From Kiritimatiellales bacterium (lineage in GTDB: Bacteria > Patescibacteriota > Gracilibacteria > Peribacterales > Peribacteraceae), in contig JAIPIN010000003.1 in NCBI GenBank assembly GCA_021734665.1, positions 1-47,658 of the forward strand: DNA of 47,658 nt, given 5' to 3'. Of this stretch, positions 1 to 7,790 are shown in pieces. How positions within the stretch are numbered: the first letter of the stretch is position 1; every line of letters begins with the position of its first letter. Under the pieces are notes generated by a model, which made no database searches, had not been told where the DNA came from, and worked only from the letters and a program-made list of their open reading frames with translations. A program made the position numbers and the translations under genes.

Positions 1-202
1 TTTTGTAATCCAAACTATGTGGTATTTAAGATCAAAAACGGTATGGGAACCCTTGCGGTAGTTAAGCATGAAACAACTATATCATCCTAAAGGGATCGCC
101 TGAAGGCGAGGGTTTTGCTCCCAAAGGGTGACAATAAGAAAAACATATCCTTAAATAGAAATTAACTACTCAATTGAATTGTTGACTATAAACAACCTGC
201 AT
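1..202. other. left-edge non-coding stretch with a small hairpin
   Basis: I see no convincing gene here. Positions 92-122 hold nested inverted repeats: CGCC (97-100) and GGCG (105-108) around a TGAA loop, inside an outer GGG (92-94) and CCC (120-122). The 'ggatcgcc' wording recurs in inverted or related form near 14152 and 14460, so this may belong to a short dispersed repeat family. The rest is AT-rich and unassigned. Confidence 0.4.
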
Positions 203-1210
203 TTATTTCATCTCCCCTACCAATCTCTCCACCAACTTTGCCAGACTGTGCTTTTCAATGACTCGATTTCTCAGATCTGCAGTTAACTTCGAACGCTCGT
301 CATCCGACAACCCCAACACTTCCTTCGCCTTCTCCCCCATCGTCTCTTCTGTGCACTGTAAGCTTCCCGGAAGGATAGACTCAGCTGCTTTTGAACATGA
401 AACGACCGGACATTCACTTGCCATTGACTCCAAAACTGCCTTATCTAATCCTCCTCCGCATGCATGCAAGCTTAACGAAGCCTCTTGCAAGAAAGCTCTT
501 ACAACTTCGTGCGGGTACGACTGCATTCCAACGCGTCCTTCCAGACCTAGTTCTTCTATCAATGTCTCAATCTTCTTATATTCCTGTTGATCATCTTTAG
601 TAATGGGCCCACCAGCTACTACCAGCTCAAAGTTCTCCGGAAGTTGAGCAAATGCTTTGATAATAACATCCAAATGTTTTGTCTTTGTTGTTCTGCCAAT
701 GGTCATAACTAGCCCCTTCTTTCTTTCGCCTTCGGGCTTAAAGAATTCAGTATCAATCCCATGACCAGTAATCACACTCTTTCTGGATTTTCTTGGTAAT
801 CCGTAATCTGTTGCAGAGAAAACTTTTCGAACGAACATAAGCGCAAAAGATAGTGCCCATCCACCACCTCTTGCTTCGTACCAAAGATACACCTTCTTAC
901 GTAGAAGGAACCAAGTCTTCCAGCCCAGCACAACCCAGATAGGAGTCATGTGAACAAACACTGAGTCATAATTCTTTCTGAGTTTTAAAATTAGAATCCC
1001 AAACATGAGCATTTGTCTTACACGTGAGTAACCCTTCTCCTTACCCATTGAATGAACCTCTACGTTATACGGAAAATCATGCTCTCCTACAAACTGCCCA
1101 ATAATTGTTACCTTTTCGCAATGTTTAGAAAATTCAATAACCCAGCGATGAAAGAATCCAAGAATGGAATCAGATCTATCAACCTTCTGTGTAATTATAA
1201 GTAACTTCAT
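203..1210 (-). CDS. glycosyltransferase, GT4-like
   Basis: Probable GT-B fold glycosyltransferase that transfers a sugar from a nucleotide-sugar donor during surface glycan assembly. The C-terminal half has a family-4-like donor site: TIGRTTKTKHLDVIIKAF, then GGGLDKAVLESMASECPVV, the acidic E-x7-E-type region. The N-terminal acceptor half starts MKLLIITQKVD. I chose the internal ATG at 1210, about 335 residues, because that is where homology-like sequence begins; the ten upstream codons run toward a short-repeat tract, and TATATT lies about 9 nt before this ATG. The gene is the last of the leftmost minus-strand run of glycosyltransferases. Donor and acceptor cannot be read from the sequence. 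Confidence 0.85.
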   Translation of the reverse strand: MKLLIITQKVDRSDSILGFFHRWVIEFSKHCEKVTIIGQFVGEHDFPYNVEVHSMGKEKGYSRVRQMLMFGILILKLRKNYDSVFVHMTPIWVVLGWKTWFLLRKKVYLWYEARGGGWALSFALMFVRKVFSATDYGLPRKSRKSVITGHGIDTEFFKPEGERKKGLVMTIGRTTKTKHLDVIIKAFAQLPENFELVVAGGPITKDDQQEYKKIETLIEELGLEGRVGMQSYPHEVVRAFLQEASLSLHACGGGLDKAVLESMASECPVVSCSKAAESILPGSLQCTEETMGEKAKEVLGLSDDERSKLTADLRNRVIEKHSLAKLVERLVGEMK

Positions 1211-1224
1211 TGAAGTGATAATAT

Positions 1225-1292
1225 AAGTGCCAAGTACCAAGTGCCAAGTACCAAACCGACTTTTTGGAACTTGGAACTTTCTACTTGGAACT
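1225..1292. repeat. opposed microrepeat tract (CCAAGTACC / GGAACTTGG)
   Basis: The left part repeats GTGCCAAGTACCAA; the right part repeats GGAACTTGGAACTT. They are imperfect reverse complements, so the tract can fold back. Almost the same composite, in the same order, recurs at about 24628-24690, where it is coding. It fills the gap between two tandem minus-strand glycosyltransferase genes. Confidence 0.8.
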
Positions 1293-2425
1293 TAGATTGC
1301 TAGAGATTTCAGAAAATCTGCATATGCCTTGATAAGCCTCTCTCTATCAAAATCATCAAGAATCTTGGTGGCTTCTTTGGCCATGCTCTTCTGCAAAGCA
1401 CTATCACTTAATAGATATCTAATTTTCTCGGCAAGATCTTTCTCGGAACCATCTGTAATCAATCCATTCACACCATCTTTAATTATCTCGGGCACTACTC
1501 CAACAGGAGTGGCTATTACTGGCATTCCAATACCCATTGCTTCTAATACACTTCGTGGGCCGCCCTCGCTCTTAGAACACATGACAAAAATATTAGAACT
1601 CGCCACAGCACCAAGTACTGCTTCTAATGTAGGCAGCCAACCAAGGAATGTCACTCGATCTTGCAAGTCTAATGATTGCGCCAGATCCTCGTACTTTGTA
1701 CGCATAGGACCATCCCCGACTACTACAAGCCGTGCACCATTAAGCATGGCAACCGCTCTAATAAGTTCAGGCAATCCTTTATTTGGAACAAGCCGACCAC
1801 AAAATGCTACATCATAAATAATAGGAGGATGCTTAATGGATTGCAGAATAGTTTTATCTAGATAAAAAGATGGAACAACCTGAATTTTTTGATCAGGAAC
1901 TCCCCATTTAATTAATCTATCTCGTACTTTATTATTCACAACACGAACTTTGTTCGCAAACTTTGCATCACGAGGCAAATATAATCGAGACATTATCCTT
2001 CCAATCAATTCTGTTAACGAAGAAGCTTTTGGCATACCAACTATATGATGAATTTCTAATGCGTAAGGAATTCGAATTTTTGCAGCAAGCCGTGATGCCC
2101 CCATACCATTATAGAAAGGAGGATATTCATGAACAGTTGCTATATCATGACCAAAAGTAGAAACCAACTCACGACCTTTTCGCATTATCCAACGTGATTG
2201 AAAACATATATTCCAAGGACATGGATGGAAAAATACAGAACCACCAACAAGTGCAGACTCTCCACCCTTTGTTTCTGATTTTCCATTCTTGGAAACTTTG
2301 GGTACTCGCGGACATATAATATCTATGCGATCAAAGTGCTTCCTAAGCTCTTGCAATGTGTACCAAAACGCTCCTTGCTTACGCTGTAGAATTGAACGGT
2401 CGCCAGAGATCATTAGTAATTTCAT
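1292..2425 (-). CDS. glycosyltransferase, GT4/GT1 group
   Basis: A GT-B glycosyltransferase of about 377 residues. The C-terminal Rossmann domain is typical: FCGRLVPNKGLPELIRA, VVVGDGPMRTKYEDLA, VTFLGWLP, then SEGGPRSVLEAMGIGMPVI, the donor-binding E-x7-E region. The likely start is ATG at 2425 (MKLLMISGDR). An in-frame ATG at 2452 exists but lies in inserted sequence. The first 28 bp of the gene are duplicated at 2496-2523, separated by a 70-bp insert, so the start region looks rebuilt after an insertion. It is flanked by similar genes on the same strand, consistent with a polysaccharide locus. The sugar transferred is unknown. Confidence 0.9.
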   Translation of the reverse strand: MKLLMISGDRSILQRKQGAFWYTLQELRKHFDRIDIICPRVPKVSKNGKSETKGGESALVGGSVFFHPCPWNICFQSRWIMRKGRELVSTFGHDIATVHEYPPFYNGMGASRLAAKIRIPYALEIHHIVGMPKASSLTELIGRIMSRLYLPRDAKFANKVRVVNNKVRDRLIKWGVPDQKIQVVPSFYLDKTILQSIKHPPIIYDVAFCGRLVPNKGLPELIRAVAMLNGARLVVVGDGPMRTKYEDLAQSLDLQDRVTFLGWLPTLEAVLGAVASSNIFVMCSKSEGGPRSVLEAMGIGMPVIATPVGVVPEIIKDGVNGLITDGSEKDLAEKIRYLLSDSALQKSMAKEATKILDDFDRERLIKAYADFLKSLAI

Positions 2426-2523
2426 AGATGCGTAAGAAGAAAAAGATTTCACTTCTTGCCCCTCGAAGCTACGAGCAAAGCGAGGAGCGAAGTGGGGTCG
2501 CCAGAGATCATTAGTAACTTCAT
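2398..2523. repeat. 28-bp direct duplication of a gene start flanking a 70-bp insert
   Basis: Positions 2398-2425 and 2496-2523 are the same 28 bp with one mismatch, spanning the start codon and first nine codons of the adjacent glycosyltransferase. The insert 2426-2495 contains CGAAGCTACGAGC and CGAGGAGCGAAG, a style of short inverted repeat common between genes. From the outer ATG the frame hits TGA after 24 codons; the inner copy supplies the working start. It looks like a small element flanked by a long target duplication. Confidence 0.7.
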
Positions 2524-2539
2524 GATTAAAAGAACAATA

Positions 2540-2627
2540 ACAAATGGCTTGGGTTTGGGCTAGGGTTTGGGCTAGGGTTTGGGCTTGGGCTAGATCATAT
2601 TCTACTCCAAGCCCTAGTCCTAGCCCT
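2540..2627. repeat. opposed microrepeat tract (GGGCTAGGGTTT / AGCCCTAGTCCTAG)
   Basis: The left arm repeats TTTGGGCTAGGG three times; the right arm (about 2600-2627) reads CCAAGCCCTAGTCCTAGCCC, an imperfect reverse complement. The TAG stop of the next glycosyltransferase (3' end at 2626) lies in the right arm. Similar GGGCTTGGG wording recurs at 13238-13275 and in coding sequence near 6335. Confidence 0.75.
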
Positions 2628-3705
2628 AAATCAGCTGTTCAAACAATGCACCATGCTCACCAGCTACCACATCCCATCCTCTCTTCTCCAAAGACTCAGA
2701 TGCCTTTTTAGAATATTCAACATAGTGCGAACGCACATTCTCAATTGCTGACACAATATCCTCTTCTCTTCTAAGATTTTTTAGAATCATTCCTTCTGAA
2801 AGATCTGTACTCAAACCTGTTTCGCTAGATAGTAAAACTGGCAGCCCGGTCGCCCTCGCTTCTAGCGCAACATTAGGACTAATTTCTGTAATAGATGGAA
2901 TCACCATCAAGTCGTGGCTCTGGAAAATCTTCTGTTTTTCTTCTCCGCTTGTTGGTGAAACAAAAACAACCTTCGGACTTGCAAGCTTCTTCAACTTAAT
3001 ATTCTTAGGACCATCTCCGACCATTGTTACACGAGCATCTATTTGATCAATCGCCTTTAAGAATGTCTCTAAATTTTTAAACGCTACGAAACGCCCCATA
3101 AATAGAATACGAAGTGGAGCATTCATGCTGTGCATCTCTGGTTGTCCTTCGGGCAATGCATTTTCTACAACTGAATGAGCAGGCAACTGCTTAAATTTAT
3201 TTTCATAAATCTCTTCTTGAAACTTAGTTGAAAAAACAATGTGATGGAACGAACTCAATATCCAACGATAAACCAAAAACCAGCAACTAGAAACTAGTGA
3301 ACTTTTCGCGTACCACTCCCTCAGCCCTCGCCTCCCTCCCCAGTCCGTATAACGTTCCCATCCAAAGTCTCCTCCAAGCCGCAAAACTTTCTTAGGCTTC
3401 TTTAGACGTGCAAATTCAAGAGGTGCCCCAACGCTTACTGATGAAAATACATATACAACGTCCGCATCTTTCCCAACTTTCTTAAGAGCCTTGGCATATC
3501 TGAACCATCGCAATATTGGAAAACTCTTATTCACTCTCACAACTTCCCATTTGGAACTTGGAACTTGGACCTTGGAACTTTCACCATAGGTGATAACAAC
3601 CACCTCCATCCCCATCTTCGTAAACTCCTCCGCCAAATGCCTGACGTAAGTAGCCGGCCCACCAATATCTGGAGGATAGATGCCAGTGGCAAGAACAATT
3701 TTCAT
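2626..3705 (-). CDS. glycosyltransferase, GT4-like
   Basis: Opens with the classical GT4 N-terminus MKIVLATGIYPPDIGGPATY, including the glycine-rich donor loop. The C-terminal half has ILFMGRFVAFKNLETFLKA, VGDGP and the acidic region ITEISPNVALEARATGLPV. About 359 residues, normal for the family. I chose ATG 3705 over the upstream in-frame ATG at 3765 because the family begins here and rmlB stops just 4 nt upstream, suggesting translational coupling. Residues around 57-68 (ESSKVQVPSSKWE) are encoded by a CTTGGAA microrepeat (about 3545-3590), an in-frame low-complexity insert in what is probably a surface loop. Confidence 0.9.
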   Translation of the reverse strand: MKIVLATGIYPPDIGGPATYVRHLAEEFTKMGMEVVVITYGESSKVQVPSSKWEVVRVNKSFPILRWFRYAKALKKVGKDADVVYVFSSVSVGAPLEFARLKKPKKVLRLGGDFGWERYTDWGGRRGLREWYAKSSLVSSCWFLVYRWILSSFHHIVFSTKFQEEIYENKFKQLPAHSVVENALPEGQPEMHSMNAPLRILFMGRFVAFKNLETFLKAIDQIDARVTMVGDGPKNIKLKKLASPKVVFVSPTSGEEKQKIFQSHDLMVIPSITEISPNVALEARATGLPVLLSSETGLSTDLSEGMILKNLRREEDIVSAIENVRSHYVEYSKKASESLEKRGWDVVAGEHGALFEQLI

Positions 3706-3709
3706 AAGT

Positions 3710-4660
3710 TTATGATGTGTATTTCCCCTGATACCACTCCACCGTCTTCTTAATTCCATCTTCAAAACTTACCTTGGGTTCCCACCCGAGTGCTTTTATA
3801 GAACTTGAATCTAGAGCGTAACGCCAATCGTGCCCGAGACGGTCTTTTACAAATGAAATTAAATCCTGAGACTTGCCGAGTACTTCCAACATCAACTTCG
3901 CTGTTTCTATATTTTCTCGTTCGCTATCCGCACTAATCAAATAGATCTCTCCGTCTTTACCTTTTTCCAAAACTGCTTCCACAGCATCTGTGTGATCCGT
4001 TACATATAACCAATCACGTTTCTGTTTTCCTTCTCCATAAACTGGAATCTTCTCATCATTTAATGCTGTTCTGATTATTGTTGGTAAGAACTTCTCTTCT
4101 GCCTGATGTGGACCATAGTTATTTGTACAACGAGTGATACGTGCGCGGATTCCATATGTATTAATCGCTGCTTTAATAAGCAAATCGCCCGCAGCCTTGG
4201 AGGCTGAATATGGATTGCCCGGGTTAAGCGGAGATTGAGGAGTGCTGGATTGCTCGCCATCTTGTAATCCTCCATAAACTTCGTCAGTAGAAACATGTAG
4301 GAGCAAAACTTCTGGATGTGCTTTGCAAACTTCTATCAAACTCTGCACCCCAATAACATTGGTATGCAAAAACGGAGCAGCATCAGATATAGAATTATCC
4401 ACATGTGTTTCTGCTGCAAAATCTACAATCACATCTATACCACGATCTTCAACAATCTTTGTGACAAGTATCTGATCAGCAATATCTCCATGAATAAACT
4501 GCATCTGTTCTTCTACCGATTCTAGATATGACCTATCTCCAGCATATGTAAGTAGATCCAGCACAATAACCTGATCATCAGGATTGTTCTGCACATGTCG
4601 CAGTACAAAGTGCGATCCAATAAAGCCGGCGCCACCTGTGACAAGTAGATTCATAGACAT
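3710..4660 (-). CDS. rmlB: dTDP-glucose 4,6-dehydratase
   Basis: Converts dTDP-glucose to dTDP-4-keto-6-deoxyglucose, the second step of dTDP-deoxysugar synthesis. It is an extended SDR: NAD-binding TGGAGFIGSHF near the N-terminus, VSTDEVYGG with the catalytic TDE of 4,6-dehydratases, YSASKAAGD with the catalytic Tyr-x3-Lys, and RCTNNYGPHQ plus EGKQKRDWLYVTD in the substrate domain. About 316 residues, normal length. TAGCAT lies 6 nt before the ATG at 4660, suggesting a leaderless start. It is transcribed away from rmlA across a short divergent gap. No rmlC or rmlD is in the window, so the final sugar need not be rhamnose. Confidence 0.95.
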   Translation of the reverse strand: MSMNLLVTGGAGFIGSHFVLRHVQNNPDDQVIVLDLLTYAGDRSYLESVEEQMQFIHGDIADQILVTKIVEDRGIDVIVDFAAETHVDNSISDAAPFLHTNVIGVQSLIEVCKAHPEVLLLHVSTDEVYGGLQDGEQSSTPQSPLNPGNPYSASKAAGDLLIKAAINTYGIRARITRCTNNYGPHQAEEKFLPTIIRTALNDEKIPVYGEGKQKRDWLYVTDHTDAVEAVLEKGKDGEIYLISADSERENIETAKLMLEVLGKSQDLISFVKDRLGHDWRYALDSSSIKALGWEPKVSFEDGIKKTVEWYQGKYTS

Positions 4661-4702
4661 ATGCTAGCAGGAAATTTGAATACTGAACGAAAATTCGCAA
4701 GT

Positions 4703-4773
4703 AAAGCTTGTAGCTAGTAGCTTGTAGCTTTAGGCTAGATTCCGTTCCTACAAGCTACCAGCTACCAACTAGA
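4703..4773. repeat. opposed microrepeat hairpin between divergent rmlB and rmlA
   Basis: The left arm reads AGCTTGTAGCTAGTAGCTTG with a further TAGCTT; the right arm has CCTACAAGCTACCAGCTACC. They can pair imperfectly. The same wording appears at 44012-44065, also between divergently transcribed genes. It lies upstream of both genes, so it cannot be a simple terminator for either. Confidence 0.8.
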
Positions 4774-4776
4774 AAT

Positions 4777-5487
4777 ATGAAAGGAGTCCTCATCTGCGGC
4801 GGAACAGGGTCTAGGCTACGTCCTCTTACGGACGTTACAAACAAAAGCCTGCTTCCGGTCTACGATAAACCACTTTTGTTATTCCCTCTTCAGGTTCTGC
4901 TAGATGCTGGAATCAAAGAGATAGCAATAATCACAGGCACCGAGCATGTAGATCAGATTGCACAGTTCTTGGGCTCTGGATCACGATTTGATTGCGAGTT
5001 CACTTTTAAAGTACAAGAGAAAGCGGGCGGGATTGCTCAGGCTCTAGGTCTTGCCGAAGAATTTTCGGATGGCGATAGTATCTGCGCTTTGCTTGGTGAC
5101 AATATTTTCTTTGATGACCTTACCCAAGCAATTACAAGTTTCGAAAATGGAGGACATGTGTTCTTAAAGGAGGTTGCTGACCCAAAACGCTTTGGAGTTG
5201 TAGAAATTGATGGCAACAAAGTAACTTCGATAGAAGAGAAGCCCGAAAATCCTAAGAGCAACTTGGCACAAACTGGTTGCTATCTATTTGACCATCGTTG
5301 CTTTGATGTAATTAAAAACATGAAACCTTCCGGCAGAGGAGAATTAGAAATTACCGATGTGGCTAGATGGTATATGGAACAAAATGAGCTAACTTGCACG
5401 AAGTTAACAGAGGAATGGATAGATGCAGGTACGTTTGAGAGCTTGTTTAGGGCTGCTCAATTAGTTCGAGAAAGGAGAGAGTCATAA
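4777..5487 (+). CDS. rmlA: glucose-1-phosphate thymidylyltransferase, short form
   Basis: Makes dTDP-glucose from dTTP and glucose-1-phosphate, the substrate of the adjacent RmlB. Nucleotidyltransferase signatures: ICGGTGSRLRPLTDVTNKSL (P-loop-like motif with catalytic Arg and Lys), PVYDKPLL, LLGDNIFFDD (metal-binding Asp), SIEEKPENPKS and EWIDAGTFESL. At 236 residues it is shorter than the roughly 290 residues of classical RmlA, missing the C-terminal helical part that forms the allosteric site in long enzymes, so feedback control may differ. Its 3' end overlaps the convergent glycosyltransferase by 31 bp. Activity on UTP instead of dTTP is not excluded. Confidence 0.88.
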   Translation: MKGVLICGGTGSRLRPLTDVTNKSLLPVYDKPLLLFPLQVLLDAGIKEIAIITGTEHVDQIAQFLGSGSRFDCEFTFKVQEKAGGIAQALGLAEEFSDGDSICALLGDNIFFDDLTQAITSFENGGHVFLKEVADPKRFGVVEIDGNKVTSIEEKPENPKSNLAQTGCYLFDHRCFDVIKNMKPSGRGELEITDVARWYMEQNELTCTKLTEEWIDAGTFESLFRAAQLVRERRES

Positions 5488-6536
5488 ACAGCGCTATATT
5501 TAGTAGCAATCTGCGCCCAATCATAATTAGCAGCATTTCCTTTGCCTGCTTCGGAAAGTTTTCTTCTTAAATCCTCATCAACAAGCAATTTGGCTAGGGC
5601 CATAGATGCTGCATCTGCATCGTCTGGATCAACTAGAATACCCGTCTCTCCATCTGTAACAATATCTGGAATACCCTCGATATTTGTGCCAACTACTGCA
5701 CAACCTGCAGCCTGAGCTTCTAGGAATACGTTACCGAGCGCTTCGTGGCGAGATAGCCCACAAAAAATCTCTGCCTGTGCGAATTCTTTGTATACATCTG
5801 GAGAAGAAATATATCCAAGGAACCTTACACGGTCTTTAATGCCCAAAAATTCTGCTTGTCGCTCTAATTTGTTTCGTAACGGACCATCACCAACTATGTG
5901 CAAATTGAACTCTTCTTTTTTTAGAATCTTGATAGCTTCCAATAGTGTATCAATCCCCTTCATTGCTCTAAGTCTTCCAACAAAAAGAATTCTCCCTGGA
6001 ACTTTTGAGTACCAACTATTCATATCCGCAATTTCTTTCAAACTTATTCCGTTTGGAATGAGAATTGCATCTTCTCGTTTGAATTTTTTAGCACGTTCTA
6101 TAAGCGGTGAGCTGATACATGTAATTTTATGTGCGGCCTTATGCATTTTATCAAGATGCAATTTTGTATTAGTACTCTGGCATGTAAGCATTCGCTTTGC
6201 TCGTGGAACTATGAAAATGCAATGTACCATTGCAAGCCCAGCAAATGATTCAAGAACAGCATGAATAAGACCCGGCTTTAATTTGCGCGCTGCAAGCGGT
6301 GCCAAAAAAGGAAACAGCCACTTATCAAATCCAAGCCCAAGCCCAAGCCCTACTCGTACAATAGGAATTTTCCCCTGCAACAAATCATGCTTTGGCAATG
6401 ACTTCTTCCCCCTCACTGTGATAATCGTAAAGTCATACCGGTCAGCAAGATGCAACGGTACCTCTTCTGCACATGCCTCTGCACCACTTCGGAAAGGGGT
6501 TAGAAATGCCGATAATATGACGATCTTTGGCTTCAT
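5457..6536 (-). CDS. glycosyltransferase, GT4
   Basis: GT-B glycosyltransferase of 359 residues. The C-terminal donor domain is complete: GRILFVGRLRAMKGIDTLLEA, HIVGDGPLRNKLERQ, VRFLGYISSPDVYKEF, LSRHEALGNVFLEAQAAG, and GIPDIVTDGETGILVDPDD. It begins MKPKIVILSAFLTPFRSGAE, the usual glycine/serine acceptor loop. Start and the upstream gene's stop overlap as TAATG (6534-6538), a translational coupling signal, so the two glycosyltransferases are co-translated. The 3' end overlaps rmlA on the other strand by 31 bp. It belongs to the surface polysaccharide island; substrate unknown. Confidence 0.93.
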   Translation of the reverse strand: MKPKIVILSAFLTPFRSGAEACAEEVPLHLADRYDFTIITVRGKKSLPKHDLLQGKIPIVRVGLGLGLGFDKWLFPFLAPLAARKLKPGLIHAVLESFAGLAMVHCIFIVPRAKRMLTCQSTNTKLHLDKMHKAAHKITCISSPLIERAKKFKREDAILIPNGISLKEIADMNSWYSKVPGRILFVGRLRAMKGIDTLLEAIKILKKEEFNLHIVGDGPLRNKLERQAEFLGIKDRVRFLGYISSPDVYKEFAQAEIFCGLSRHEALGNVFLEAQAAGCAVVGTNIEGIPDIVTDGETGILVDPDDADAASMALAKLLVDEDLRRKLSEAGKGNAANYDWAQIATKYSAVYDSLLSRTN

Positions 6537-7699
6537 TAAGCTAGAAAGCTATTAAAGAGTTTCTTATACTTCTCCCCCACCTTTGCCCAATCAAACTCAT
6601 CTTCAATTCTTTTACGGGCAGCCTCCCCCAATGCCTTGCGCTTAACATCATCTTCTATTAGACGACGCAAATGTGCCTTAAGTGCTTCGCGATCTCCCGG
6701 TTGGAATAAGAAACCAGACACACCGTTATGTATAAGGTAACGATTGCCACCAACTTCAGTTGCAATACATGCACACCCCGATGCCATCGCCTCCATGAGT
6801 GCATTGCTTAACCCTTCGGAGTAACTTGGAAGCACAAATATATCTGACTCGCCTAGAACTTGTGGAATGTCGTCACGCAAACCTGTAAACCTAACTACTT
6901 GGGCGAACTTTTGAACAAGAGGATGGCCTTCTTTATACCAACCAACTACTTGAATATTTAAATTAGGAAAATCTTTTTTAAGTGATGCTGCTGCAGATAC
7001 AAAGTCATCTACACCTTTTACGGATTCCAACCGCCCAACATATGTAATAGTTAAGGATTCGTTCCGCGTAACGCGTTCCGCGTAACGCGTAACGTCTATA
7101 CCTGTAGGAATAACCTCAACTTTCTTAGATATCCCCAATCTCCTCAAAATCGAATCTGGCTGTGGATGAAAAGTGACCACCTTCTTTGCGCAGAGAAGAA
7201 CCAGCCATCCAAGAGTCCATGCATATATTGCTGCACAAACCTTTGGCACTAAACTACGTGGCCACCACGTAATACCCACAAATGCATCTGTAAGAACAAT
7301 TACTTTGCGTCCAGTTAGCCTGAGAAAAATCACAGAAAGTGAAGTCCAAAAGAGAAGCTTATTTGCAATAATCAGATCCGGCTTCTCTTGCTTGATCAAC
7401 TTACGAACATATCCGGTAAATCCAAACGCAATTCCATAATTCCATGGATCTGGAATAAAAATATCTCTCATCCTATGTATCTCTAATGTTTCTGATACTT
7501 TATCAACTGAAACTTTCGACCTTTTGACCTTACGACCTTCTGACCTTTCGACCTTTTGACCTTTCGACTTATCTCCCCCCATACATACAACAAACACCCG
7601 ATATCCCAATCGCTGCCAAAGCTCAGCAAGCTTAACCGAGCTCACCATCCAACGATGGTCTTCTTTCCAGTAAGGGCTAATTAAGAGAATGGACTTCAT
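6536..7699 (-). CDS. glycosyltransferase, GT4, with repeat-encoded basic insert
   Basis: GT-B glycosyltransferase of 387 residues with LTITYVGRLESVKGVDDFVS, VVGWYKEGHP, VRFTGLRDDIP and LPSYSEGLSNALMEAMASG in the donor domain, and GGNRYLIHNGVSGFLFQPGD after it. Two in-frame low-complexity inserts are unusual. Residues about 42-64 (DKSKGQKVERSEGRKVKRSK) come from a roughly 10-bp AAAGGTC-type repeat at 7500-7573. The RYAERVTRNE segment comes from a CGTAACGCGTTC repeat at about 7060-7095. Both lie where a surface loop is expected, so they are probably tolerated. The gene ends in the TAATG overlap with the downstream glycosyltransferase. Confidence 0.93.
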   Translation of the reverse strand: MKSILLISPYWKEDHRWMVSSVKLAELWQRLGYRVFVVCMGGDKSKGQKVERSEGRKVKRSKVSVDKVSETLEIHRMRDIFIPDPWNYGIAFGFTGYVRKLIKQEKPDLIIANKLLFWTSLSVIFLRLTGRKVIVLTDAFVGITWWPRSLVPKVCAAIYAWTLGWLVLLCAKKVVTFHPQPDSILRRLGISKKVEVIPTGIDVTRYAERVTRNESLTITYVGRLESVKGVDDFVSAAASLKKDFPNLNIQVVGWYKEGHPLVQKFAQVVRFTGLRDDIPQVLGESDIFVLPSYSEGLSNALMEAMASGCACIATEVGGNRYLIHNGVSGFLFQPGDREALKAHLRRLIEDDVKRKALGEAARKRIEDEFDWAKVGEKYKKLFNSFLA

Positions 7700-7790
7700 G
7701 CGAAATGGAAAATGTAAAATTAAGAATTGAGAATTGAGAATTTAGAATTAATTGTCCATTATCAATTGTCAATTATCAATTATTCTCTGG
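7700..7790. repeat. opposed microrepeat tract (AATTGAGAATT / AATTGTCAATTATC)
   Basis: The left arm repeats AAGAATTGAGAATTGAG; the right arm repeats TATCAATTGTCAATTATC. They are imperfectly complementary. The TGA stop of the DUF2304 gene (3' end at 7776) lies within the right arm, so the last codons of that protein derive from repeat sequence. Confidence 0.75.

Noticed and set aside
2540-2627. GGGTTTGGGCTAGGG read as telomere-like or G-quadruplex repeat
   Set aside because: It fits the general opposed-microrepeat pattern seen elsewhere with unrelated units, so a special role for G-runs is not needed.
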